A stretch of 64,000 bases of DNA from Areca catechu (lineage: Eukaryota > Streptophyta > Magnoliopsida > Arecales > Arecaceae), in NCBI GenBank assembly GCA_021397845.1, contig CM038040.1, positions 20,222,315 to 20,286,314 of the forward strand. The letters run 5' to 3'. Positions 11,050 to 20,133 of this stretch are shown in pieces. Within the stretch, counting starts at the first letter, position 1; each line of letters starts with the position of its first letter. Below the pieces are notes generated by a model that made no database searches, was not told the origin of the DNA, and saw only the letters and a program-made list of their open reading frames with translations. The translations under genes and the position numbers were made by a program.

Positions 11050-12060
11050 ATGGATGATTTCTTTGATCCGATAGGGGCCTTCCCATGTAGGAGAAAGTTT
11101 TTCTTGTTCGACTGGCTTAGATACTTCAGATCTTCGCAAAACCAAATCCTCGGGATAAAAAATTCGTTCTTTCATACGAAAGTTGTAATACTTGGCAATT
11201 GTTTAGTGATATGTGGCCATCTTCAGCTGAGCACGGAGCTGAGTACTTTGTAATAAATCTAAATCAACTCTTCGGCATTCTGAGTTTTTAGGTTCTTTGT
11301 AATGGTTAATCCATGGAGATTGTAAAGAAACTTCTATAGGAAGGACTACCTCAGTGCCATAAGCTAAGTGAAATGGAGATTCGCCAATGACTGCCTTGGG
11401 AGTAGTTCGGTACGCCAAAAGAACTGAATTCAACTCATCAGCCCATAGTCCCTTTGCATCATTTAACATGATTTTAAGGCCATGAAGTATAGTTCTGTTG
11501 GTCACTTCAGCTTCTCCATTAGATTGAGGATGAGCAACAGAAGTTAGCTTGTAGAGTATATGATATTATGCATAGAAGCTTTTGAACTTTGGGTTGTTGA
11601 ATTGCCTTCTGTTATCTATAATTACGGTATAAGGAATCCCAAAACGAAAAATAATAAAGTTTCTTACAAAATTTTCAACCTTTGTCTCGGTAATTTGTGC
11701 TAGTGGTTCAGCTTCAACCCACTTAGTGAAGTAGTCAATTACTACTATAAGGAATTTTTATTATCCGGAAGCTGGAGAAAATGGACCAAGAATATTCATT
11801 CCCCATTGAGCAAAAGATCAAGGAGCTGTCAATGGAGTCAATTGACTTACAGGCCATCTTTGTACGACATTAGAATATCTCTGACACTGATCATATTTTC
11901 GTACAAATTCTGCATAATCCTTTTGAATGGTCGGCCAATAATAGCCTTGGCAAATTATTTTATAAGCTAAGGATCTGCCCCCCAGATATCTCCACATATA
12001 CCTTCATATACTTCCCTAAGAGCGTAATCGGCATCTGAGGGTCCCAAACATTTCAACAAA
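11050..12060 (-). pseudogene. integrase of the Tat element, degenerate
   Basis: Minus-strand frames read through an HHCC-like end (DYAEFVRKYDQCQR near 11930-11890) and a core with WGMNILGPFSP (about 11800-11775). Next come FGIPYTVIIDNRRQF (about 11640-11600), HPQSNGEAEVTNRT (about 11535-11490) and LLAYRTTPKAVIGESPFHLAYG. In the DDE triad the first Asp is Asn here (WGMN in place of WGMD), while the second Asp and the Glu are still present. Several stops and frame changes interrupt it. The longest intact piece is 11505-11203. No active integrase can be made. Confidence 0.8.
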
Positions 12061-12265
12061 GGTTGTGTAAAAAATCTTTTATATAGAGTCCCATATAAGA
12101 TCACATACTGGGAAGCAATTCAACGAAACCGTTTAGCTTCAAGCTTATTTTCAGGTAACGTGCCTTCATTTAAAAATTTAAGAATGTGATTCATCCATGA
12201 AGGCTCACATTCAATTGAATATATTTCCATTATGGATTCGGATATGCTGGGATCTTCAAGATATT

Positions 12266-12769
12266 CTACATATGTACGGTCGAGGGAGTCTGGAGCAGTG
12301 GTTGCAAGTCGTGAAGAGCATCGACTCGAGAATTTTCTGTTCGGGGTACATGAACAATCTCAAAATATTCCAGCTGAGATATTAGACTTTGCACCTTCTC
12401 AAGATACTGAATCATGATGGGATTCCGAGCTCCGAATTCAGCTTTTACTTGATTTACCATCAATTATGAATTTGAAAAGACTTTAATCTTTTTAATCTCT
12501 AGCTTCTGAATGATTTTGAGTCTAGCAATGAGAGCTTCATATTCTGCTTGATTGTTTGAAGCTTGGAAAGAAAAACGAAGAGCATACTCTATAAGTTGTC
12601 CATTCGGATTAGCCAAGATGAGACCAGCTCCATATCCATTGGCGTTGGAAGCGCTATCCACATGAAGCATCCATATGTGCTCCGAATTCTCTTTGATGGT
12701 TTCTTTTTTTTCAGTCCTTAGTTGATTTTCATATGATCCCCAAGTGCATTCGGCTATAAAATCAGCCAA
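12266..12769 (-). pseudogene. second (extra) RNase H domain of the Tat element
   Basis: The frame 12769-12464 reads LHVDSASNANGYGAGLIL, then YALRFSFQASNNQAEYEALIA. 12463-12266 continues in a shifted frame with YLEKVQSLISQLEYFEIVHV and PRTENSRVDAL. This is the additional RNase H found between RNase H and integrase in Tat/Ogre elements. The first Asp (HVD) and Glu (AEYE) are kept. The later Asp position reads FSNS, that is Asn. The domain is split by a stop/frame change at 12464/12463. Confidence 0.8.
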
Positions 12770-12790
12770 GACTTATACTTTAATTGCTAA

Positions 12791-12795
12791 TCTAG
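12791..12795. repeat. target site duplication of the nested TRIM (TCTAG), left copy
   Basis: TCTAG immediately before TGTTGG is repeated at 13474-13478 right after the terminal ACA. This marks a clean 5-bp duplication from insertion into the Tat element. Confidence 0.85.
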
Positions 12796-13097
12796 TGTTG
12801 GCTGGGCCAGCTTGCACCCTCGTGGTTCATCTGGATGTAGGGTTTGGGCCCACGGGGATGTGGGTGCCACCAGTAAGGTGGGTCTGGTGCCACGTCAACA
12901 TCCCTTAGTTGGTGCTGAGGTGCTCATCTCCAGCGAGCCGACTCGAGGTTTAGTACCCTGGGTAGCTCTTGCGAGGGTCGGCGGGGAGTTGACTCGAGTA
13001 CCCGGGGTTGCTGCGCTGCTGGTTTAAGAGAGATAAACCGGTCTCTTATAATAGGGACGTTCATTTTGTAAGAATGGTTAAGGGCATCGATCCAACA
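12796..13097 (+). repeat. TRIM 5' LTR (302 bp)
   Basis: TG...CA-bounded repeat, the same length as 13172-13473. A possible TATA-like stretch (CTTATAATAGG) lies near 13043-13053. Confidence 0.88.
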
Positions 13098-13171
13098 ACT
13101 GGTATCAGAGCCGAGGTCTCGGGTTCGAGTCTCCGTAGGGAAAAAAACTCGATTGTTTCGCTGGGGAGGAT
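13098..13171 (+). other. TRIM interior: initiator-tRNA primer-binding site and polypurine tract
   Basis: The primer-binding site TGGTATCAGAGCC is at 13100-13112, two bases after the LTR. The purine run GGGGAGGA ends at 13170. Between them GGGTTCGAGTCT (about 13121-13132) resembles the tRNA T-arm consensus. No open reading frame is present. Confidence 0.8.
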
Positions 13172-13473
13172 TGTTGGCTGGGCCAGCTTGCGCCCTCGTG
13201 GTTCGTCCGGATGTAGGGTCTGGGCCCACGGGGATGTGGGTGCCACCGGTAAGGCAGGTCTAGTGCCATGTCAACATCCCTTGGTTGGTGCTGAGGTGCT
13301 CATCTCCAGCGAGCCGACTCGAGGTTTAGTATCCTGGGTAGCTCTTATGGGGGTCGGCGGGGAGTCGACTCGAGTGCCCGAGGCTGCTGTGCTGCTGGTT
13401 TAAGAGAGTTAAACCGACCTCTTATAATAGGGACGTTCCTTTTGTAAGAATGGTTAGGGGCATCGATCCAACA
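13172..13473 (+). repeat. TRIM 3' LTR (302 bp)
   Basis: The second terminal repeat, diverged from the first mostly by transitions. It is followed by TCTAG at 13474-13478. Confidence 0.88.
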
Positions 13474-13478
13474 TCTAG

Positions 13479-13848
13479 GTTGGAAGTCAATGTCAAACTT
13501 TCCAAGTTTAATAGCCCATTTAGCCATCCTTCCTGAACTATCAGGGTAGCGCAAAATGACCTTCAGGGGCTGATCCGACAAAACCACAACGGTATGAGCT
13601 TGGAAATAGGGTTGCAAACGCTTCGCTGCGACCACTAAGAAGAAAATGAGCTTTTGCACTCTAGGATATTGTATTTCCGCCTCATGCAGTACTTTACTTG
13701 TGTAGTAGATTGACTTCTGCGAGTGGTTGGCATCTTTTCGAACAAGTACTGAACTAACCGCTTCGTCCATGGTAGAAAGATATAAATAAAGAAATTTTCC
13801 TTCATAAGGTTTAGAAAGTAAAGGAGGGTTTTTCAAATATTCCTTCAA
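13479..13848 (-). pseudogene. RNase H domain of the Tat reverse transcriptase, 3' side cut by the TRIM
   Basis: The frame from 13848 reads LYLSTMDEAVSSVLVRKD, then KSIYYTSKVLHEAEIQYP, LIFFLVVAAKRLQPYFQAH, VVVLSDQPLKVIL and GRMAKWAIKLGKFDIDF. This is the connection/RNase H segment of Ty3/gypsy polymerases. The TRIM insertion at 13473 ends the homology. Domain order then resumes with the second RNase H at 12769. Confidence 0.82.
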
Positions 13849-13896
13849 CTTATCAAAAGCAATCCTGCAGTCTTCTGACCATTTGAAACTTTGAGT

Positions 13897-14560
13897 TTAA
13901 TGAAGAACTTTGAAAAAAGGAAGACATCTTTTCACTGACCGAAAAATAAATCGACTCAAAGAAGCAATTCTTCCTGTCAGTCGCTGCACTTCTTTCTTGC
14001 AAGAGGGATGTCTCATGGTTTGAATGGCTTGAATCTTTTCTAGATTAACCTCAATCCCTCGCTTGATAACTAAGAATCCCAAGAACTTTCCTGAAGTTAC
14101 ACCAAAAGTGCACTTAGTCAGATTCAGCTTCATCTGATGATGTCTAAGGGCATCAAAGATCTCCCTCAAGTCTTTAATGTGGTCGGACCTATGAAGACTA
14201 TTTACAATCATATCATTAACATAAGCTTCCATATTTCTCCCTATCTAATTCTTGAACACTTTGTGATCAATCTTTGAAAAGTTGCCCCAGCATTCTTTAA
14301 TCAAAATGGAATCACCTTATAACAGTAAAGCCCTTTCTCTGTGATGAAAGCAGTTTTCTCTTCATCTTCAAGATCCATTCGGATTTGGTTATATCTTGAG
14401 AAAGCATCTATGAAGCTCAACAACTGATGACCAGCAGTGGCATCAACTAACTGATCTATTTTTGGCAAAGAAAACTGTATTTTGGACATGACTTATTAAG
14501 ATCTGTGTAACCAATACAAATTATCCACTTGCCATTAGACTTCTTCACCTTCACTAGCCA
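13897..14560 (-). pseudogene. reverse transcriptase domain of the Tat element, degenerate
   Basis: Minus strand: 14489-14301 reads LPKIDQLVDATAGHQLLSFI followed by DAFSRYNQIRMDLEDEEKTAFIT, and 14232-13897 reads MEAYVNDMIVNS followed by KCTFGVTSGKFLGFLVIKRGI. These are the palm and thumb motifs of gypsy reverse transcriptase. The catalytic YVDD box is YVND, with the Asn codon at 14217-14215. The two pieces are separated by a stop and frame change, so the enzyme is dead. Confidence 0.85.
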
Positions 14561-14972
14561 ACCAATTTGGATATTGTACTTTCCTTATAAATTTGGCTTT
14601 AAGGAGTTTGTTGACTTATTCATCAATGACCCTCTACCTTTCAGGAGCAAAGTTTCTCTTCTTCTACTGAACTGATTTGTAGTTTGAGGCAACTTCCAAC
14701 CAATGTGTAATTACTTCAGATGGAATTCCAGGCATATCCGAAGCTGTCCAGGCAAAAATATCGGCATTACTTCAGAGAAAACTAATCAACTTTGCTTTTG
14801 TCTCTTCATTTAGCAAACTGTCAATCTGTATAAACTTTGTTGGGTCATCTTCAGACAAGGGCACAGAGTGGGTCCTTTCTATTGGTTCTCCACAGTCTTC
14901 AGCTCTGTCCCTTGGATCTTATTGATCAAGTGTTAATAGATTAGCTGATTGTTTATCCTGGATCATTAGGCA

Positions 14973-16166
14973 TTAACGAGCAACCCTTTGATCTCTTCTC
15001 ACTTTTCCGATACCATGCCTGGTGGGAAATTGTACCAAGAGATGGTAGGTCGATACTATAGCTCGGAATTTATTTAAAGCTGGACGTTCCAAAATTGCAT
15101 TATATGCTGATGGTGTTTGCACCACTATGAAGTTAATGGGAAGCATTTTTTGGCATGGTTCAATGCTAAGAGTTACGGGCAAAACTATTTCTCCTTCAAC
15201 CCCAACTTGATTTCCTCCGAACCCAGTCAAAGGGATAGAAGACCTTTGCAATTCACTTCTAGATAAGCCCATTCTAAAAAATGCATCATACAGCAAAACA
15301 TCGATAGAACTTTCATTTTTTATCAAAATTCTCCTTACATCATATTTTGCAATTATAGCCGAGACCACAATAAGGTCATCATGTGGAAGTTGAATTCTTT
15401 GGGGATCCTCATCTGAAAAGCTGATATAATTTTTACCTTTGAGTCTCTTGGGGTAATCTTCTTCAGCTTCATTCCTCCAGCCGATCGATCGATGAAGCAT
15501 ACCAACCCTCCCATCAGTAGGCCTTTGGTGAGGCAGTTCAGCTTCATTAGTAGCTCTTTGAAAGGCAGTTGCTTCGGCTTGAGGTTTCGAATGGCTAACA
15601 TACTTTCCCAAGTAATCTCTTTTAATTAAGTCTTCAATAGCATCTCGAAGCTGGAAACATTCCTTCATATTGTGGCCATGGTCTCGATGGAATCGATAGT
15701 ATTTATTTTTATCTCTTGCTTTAGTAGAGGTCTTCAGGGAATGTGGCCTTTGCAAATAATTTTCTTTTTCTATTTCCAACAAAATGTTTTCTCTTGGGAG
15801 GTTAAGGTGAGTGTAGGAGTCGAACCGGTTGATCTGTTGCTTAGACTTGGGACTACATTTAGGAATTGGCGCATTAATGGAAGATGTGGGTACATTTGAC
15901 CCCTTGATAGTCTTTTTCTTGGAAGGGTGCCTTCCTTCAATAAGTCTACGACTCGCAGCTTGCTCTTCGGTAGCAGCATACTTTTGAGCTCTTGTCAGTA
16001 GCTCGGCATAGCTCGTAGAAAATCTTTTATCCAGGAAGAAAGTAAATCTGGATGATCTAAGACCTTTATTTAAAGCTGACATGGCCATGTACTCATTGAG
16101 ATCTGGGGTCTCCAGAGTGGCCGAATTAAATCGGATGACAAATTTCTTCAGACTTTCTCCTTCATT
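14973..16166 (-). pseudogene. gag C-terminus and protease of the Tat element
   Basis: One frame of 371 codons runs 16088-14973, with more gag sequence upstream to 16166 broken by a stop. It has the tail of the capsid region (ALNKGLRSSRFTFFLDKR ... YAELLTRAQKYAATEEQA). A zinc-knuckle-like motif follows (YYRFHRDHGHNMKECFQLRD), with Tyr where the first Cys is expected. The retropepsin region comes next (RRILIKNESSIDVLLYDAF ... VQTPSAYNAILERPALN). The usual catalytic D-x-G-S-S is changed to K-N-E-S-S (about 15333-15310), so the protease should be inactive even though this frame is open. Confidence 0.8.
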
Positions 16167-17005
16167 CTATTGAAGGGGGAATAAACTGTCTGTGTTGCGT
16201 GGCATCTTTCTGCATGTTCTGAAATATGAAATAAACAGCCGCTCCAACTCAGCAAAAGAATGGATTGTGCCAGGCAACAGACTTGAATACCATATTCGAG
16301 CAGCTTTCCTTAAAGTAGCAAGAAAAGCAAGGCAATACAATGCATCAGATGTTCCTTGTACCATCATGTGAGCCTTGTAACTTTCCAAATGATCAAGGGG
16401 ATCGGAAGTTCCATCATAAGCCTCCAACTATGAAATCTTAAAATGCAGAGGGATGACTTCGGCCATGATTCGATCGAAGAAAGAAGGTTGAGATTGAAAC
16501 TCAAGACTTTGTCACCTCTCCTTTGATTAGTAAGCCTGGCTATCTGTGACTCCAATAATTTGAATTTTTCTTCAAAATCGAAGCTTATCTCTCTTTGTTT
16601 GACTCCTCTAGGTATAGAATCCCCAGAAGAAACAGAAAGGGAATGTCTAGTTCTTTTCTTGCCATAATGACCCTCTATATGCCTGCTTGGTTAGGAGCTG
16701 TAATGCTCTTGAGAAGGCCGGATTTATGAAGAACTTGGTGTGGATTCTCGGCGTTGATCTTCCCTTCCCTTAGCTTGATAACTGGGTTGAGAGGTGGCTG
16801 GAGGGCACTGCTTTTGAACTGCAGTTTCTTGAAGAGTCTGAATTAGAGCCATAAGGCCATCAACTTGATTTAAAAGGGCCTCGAATTGTTGTTGCCCCAC
16901 CATTATCATAGGAGGCGGCATATCATTTTTCACCGGAGGATTGCTAGCCTGAGGGGCAGGGTGGTCCCTGCCTATAGAAGTAATTTGAACCTTTCCTTTC
17001 ACCAT
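16167..17005 (-). pseudogene. gag N-terminal and capsid region of the Tat element
   Basis: 17005-16724 reads MVKGKVQITSIGRD followed by a Gln/Pro-rich segment. 16427-16167 holds the retrotransposon gag core: YDGTSDPLDHLESYKAHMMV, LAFLATLRKAARIWYSSLLPG and FAELERLFISYFRTCRK. These pieces are in different frames separated by stops. The start at 17005 is the first Met after the presumed primer-binding site near the LTR. Confidence 0.75.
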
Positions 17006-17049
17006 TCTTGCCTTTTCTAAAGTTCTCCTTTATTAGAGAAAATTCTTTC

Positions 17050-17068
17050 CCTTCCTAGCGCGTCAATC
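17050..17068 (-). other. decayed primer-binding site of the Tat element
   Basis: The minus strand next to the 5' LTR reads TTGACGCGCTAGGAAGGG. The related element at 401-417 reads TTGGCGCGCCAGGAAGGGG in the same place. The site is probably complementary to a tRNA 3' end and partly mutated here. The tRNA is not identified. Confidence 0.5.
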
Positions 17069-17350
17069 TATTGACACCAAATCCTTGCTAACCGGATGGA
17101 GCGATCTGCCTGCCGGTTCACCGTCGAAGGAGGCCTGCAAAACAAATTCCCTGACTAAAATTTCTTCGGTGGGGGACACTCCGATGCCAAAGTTAGCCAT
17201 AATTTAGGCAACATAATGGAGAACTTAAAAGGAGAATGAAGTGGAAAAGAATGGAAAGAGAAAAGATAGTGGGGTGGCTTTGACAGAGCTAGTTGCAGAC
17301 TGGCTCTAACTTGCTTGGAATTGGCTTACCTCGAGTATTCCCTCTTACCG

Positions 17351-17360
17351 ATATTTATAG
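17351..17360 (-). promoter_or_regulatory. TATA box of the Tat 5' LTR
   Basis: The minus strand reads CTATAAATAT. The same box is conserved in the other LTR (6081-6090) and in the LTR at 420-941. Transcription in element direction would start roughly 25-35 bases further, near 17325. The U3 region would then be about 880 bp, including the minisatellite. Confidence 0.65.
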
Positions 17361-17819
17361 GCGTGAGTGCAACTACTTACGGTTATGGGAATTGGTTAAT
17401 ATAACTTCCTCATAATAGTAAGTAGTGGATGTCGAAAATTAATTACACCATGGTTACTTAAGCCAGAGCTATCGACCATGTAGGTGGTTATAACAACCAG
17501 AATAGTCTTTAACTGTTTCGGGTTACAAGGTTGTTCACATGTTTTAAATACACTCTCTTTAGGAGGGATCCGAAATGAGCCTAACTACCTCTTCGGACTG
17601 TCTTCTTTGAAATGGTATGAAGAGGTGTTAGCTATTTGCTTCAGATTTATCTCCTTCGGAGTGAACTAGAAAATAAAAAATTACTTACCATGGGGGCCGA
17701 AAGGATGAACAATACCTCCAAAAAAAGGATATCCTCTTCGGACCATGCTGAAGACATAGAGCCAATCGAAATAATAAGGTATCTTCTTCGGATCAGACTT
17801 CTTGGATTAGGCTGATGAC

Positions 17820-18113
17820 ATAAGCTGAATGAGATAATAAGGCAGCCTATTCGGATTAGGCTGATGACATAAGCTGAATGAGATAATAAGATAGCCTCTT
17901 CGGATCAAGCTGATGACATAAGCTAAATGAGATAATAAGGTAGCTTCTTCGAATCAGGCTGATGACATAAGCTGAATGCGACAATAAGATAGCCTCTTCG
18001 GATCAGGCTGATGACATAAGCTGAATGGGATAATAAGGTAGCCTCTTCGAATCAGGCTGATAACATAAGCTGAATGAGATAATAAGGTACATATTAATAA
18101 TATATTATTTTCG
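17820..18113. repeat. 49-bp minisatellite in the right LTR, 6 copies
   Basis: Same unit and exact 49-base period as in the left LTR (6545-6789), with one more copy. Copies differ at scattered positions. Confidence 0.85.
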
Positions 18114-18242
18114 TTGAGATGGACTATGGTCCTTGTTAAATATCATCTTCAGGTGCACTGATCTATTTAATAGGCCAGAAATAAAATCGATCCAACCGAT
18201 AGACCGATAATTATTTTATATTAAAACTGGATTACCATAACA

Positions 18243-18247
18243 GATTC
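18243..18247. repeat. target site duplication, right copy (GATTC)
   Basis: Exact match to 5794-5798. Confidence 0.85.
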
Positions 18248-20000
18248 CATTTTTTTTGAAGGCAACTATATTTGCTTATTAAGATAACAATCACTTTATA
18301 TTGCGACATCTTTTGAAGTTTTGCTATTTGTGACTTTGTATAGCTTATGGTCTACTTGATGCAAGTTATTTATGTCATGCTATGAAGTTATAATTTCTTG
18401 ATGTGTGTGTTGAAGGTTTATTAGAAATTAATTATAATTTGCCTAAATCTATTACAATATGACATATCCCAAAAGTTTTGGGATACTTTCAAGTTTAGGC
18501 ATACTTGATTCAATTTTGCATGTTTCTATGCTAGTACTTTATCAATTAAAATCTTTTTTTCGCAATTGAAGAATGCTTTCATTTTGAGCAAAAAGTAAAT
18601 AAACAATATCCTTCCCTACATTCACATCATCCCAGGAGCTAACTAAACAATAAAATCTCTACCTCCAAAGTTTCTTGTACCTTTTGAGAAAACTAATATT
18701 ATCAAGCATGTTAATAATTGTAAAAATGGTAGCCCGATTGGCAGAGACCTTATCTCATATCCAATTGGTTGTGGATTCGAGGCATGATCCACGCACGGTA
18801 ACTTGATTAAATCCAAGAATTATTCTCTCCAACTTGTGACGGTTTGGATTGGATGAGAGATAAGGGTTCTTTTTTTCTTGTCCCCATTCTATCAGTCGGC
18901 GTCTTAGTGATATCAGGTTGACATACTCATCTATAGCTTTTTATCTCTGTTCTACCATTCAATATCTTAGTGGTACCAAGTTGATCTACTCATCTATAAG
19001 TGAGAAAAGATTATGAAAGTTGTACCCGATTGATCTACTTATCTATAAATAAAAAAAGACTGCGAAAATTTAAGCGCGTTGCATCGAACATTATCTCTGG
19101 CAGGGCTCCATCCCTTTTCTTTATAAAAAAAAAGCATGATAATATTAATTAATAAATTAATAACATGTACCGAATAAAAAATAAAATAAACTAATAAATA
19201 TAATAGGTAAATATAAGCAACATAATTATTTAAAAATATATTGTACATACATTTTATTCATTTAATATAAAATCATTAATAAGATAGGGTCAAAATTATT
19301 AAAAGATGAGATTCTCTGCGATGTTGATGGTGCACCATGTCTTCGCGACTGCCGTATCATTAAATCAAAAAGATGGACAGCTATCATACACTAACATGTA
19401 ACCTGATGTGACTTCTGATATCATATATGACATTTATTCATCTTTACGATCATATGGTACGGTGGCTATTAGAAGTAATACATTATGATGGTAGTTCATG
19501 ACATTAATTATGATTTTATGTTCTTTTTATTTAAGGATCAAATTATGATAAAATTTATTGAATAAAAAAATATACTTAATATTTATCACGATAAAATTGA
19601 AAAAATATATTCATTTAATATATAAAAAATAACTTGATCATCTTTATGAAAACGGTCTCGTGATTCCTTCCAATCTTTTTGCAACCCCTCACCCAAAAAA
19701 AACGAAAAAAAAAAAAAGAAAGAAAAAAAAGAAAAAAAGAAAAAAAGAAAAGAAGACCCTGTGTAGCTCCGTGCAATACAAAACATCCATCACATAGATC
19801 CAAACTCCTTGCCAATTATTTTAGTTATTAAATAGGATTAGTGGGTTTTGGATTGTAGCATTCTAGGTTAAGCCATGATGCACCATGATTGATGCTTGAC
19901 AGGATCATTGAGGGTACCTTCGTTCCACTCGAGGAGCTCGGCACCAATGGGGCCCCAAAAATGATAATAATAATAATAAGACAGAGTCACGGAGACAGAA
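18248..20000. other. intergenic, AT-rich; upstream region of the B3 gene
   Basis: No gene is recognised. It contains a possible tRNA-derived SINE near 18725 and an A/G-rich tract at 19695-19755. The last 150 bases before 20134 become GC-richer and probably hold the promoter and 5' UTR of the B3 gene. A TAATAATAATAATAAG run lies at 19965-19980. Confidence 0.45.
18725..18985 (+). repeat. possible tRNA-derived SINE
   Basis: TAGCCCGATTGG (about 18731) resembles a Pol III A box. GGATTCGAGGC about 40 bases later resembles a B box. A T-rich stretch follows, then two copies of a phrase like 'atctactcatctataag'. Boundaries and target duplication are not clear, so this is tentative. Confidence 0.25.
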
Positions 20001-20133
20001 AGAAAGTGTAAGAAGAGCCCGTGCCTGCTTCTTGCTTCGTGAACGTCGCGCAACGCTACAGAGCTCGTCTCGGAATCGGAGCGCGCAATGCGCGTGGGAA
20101 GCTCCGGCAATCGCATTCTCCCTTCACCGAATA

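Larger units (their letters stand above)
12796..13473 (+). mobile_element. complete TRIM (terminal-repeat retrotransposon in miniature), 678 bp
   Basis: Two direct 302-bp terminal repeats, 12796-13097 and 13172-13473, both run TGTTGGCTGGG ... GATCCAACA. They flank only 74 bases. That interior starts with TGGTATCAGAGCC (13100-13112), the standard primer-binding site for initiator methionine tRNA. It ends with a purine run GGGGAGGA just before the second repeat. The element is flanked by TCTAG on both sides. It has no coding capacity, so it must be moved in trans. The two repeats differ at a number of positions, mostly transitions. It lies between the RNase H and second RNase H regions of the Tat element, opposite to that element's direction. 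Confidence 0.9.
5799..18242 (-). mobile_element. complete but coding-dead Ty3/gypsy LTR retrotransposon, Tat lineage (12.4 kb)
   Basis: Two similar LTRs with TG...CA-type ends and a GATTC target duplication bound this element. Domains run on the minus strand in the order gag, protease, reverse transcriptase, RNase H, a second RNase H, integrase. The second RNase H before integrase is a hallmark of the Tat/Ogre lineage. A plus-strand (antisense) spliced gene lies between integrase and the 3' LTR, as reported for some Tat elements. Two tandem-repeat arrays (9840-10430, 10500-10930) fill the gap between the convergent integrase and antisense gene. All coding parts carry stops or frameshifts, and key catalytic Asp residues are changed. 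A TRIM element is nested at 12796-13473. Confidence 0.9.
17069..18242 (-). repeat. right LTR (5' LTR in element orientation), 1174 bp
   Basis: The plus strand runs from TATTGACACC to ATTACCATAACA. The inner CA end has become TA, a single transition. It contains six copies of the 49-bp repeat at 17820, 17869, 17918, 17967, 18016 and 18065. The extra copy accounts for most of the length difference from the 1120-bp LTR. A TATA box is at 17351-17360 on the minus strand. Confidence 0.88.

Noticed and set aside
13100..13135. tRNA gene
   Set aside because: TGGTATCAGAGCC and GGTTCGAGTCT look tRNA-like, but the first is the primer-binding site placed two bases after an LTR. No cloverleaf can be completed in the 74-base interior.
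12812..13403. Open frames on both strands in the TRIM
   Set aside because: They lie within LTR sequence of a non-coding element and are duplicated because the LTRs are.
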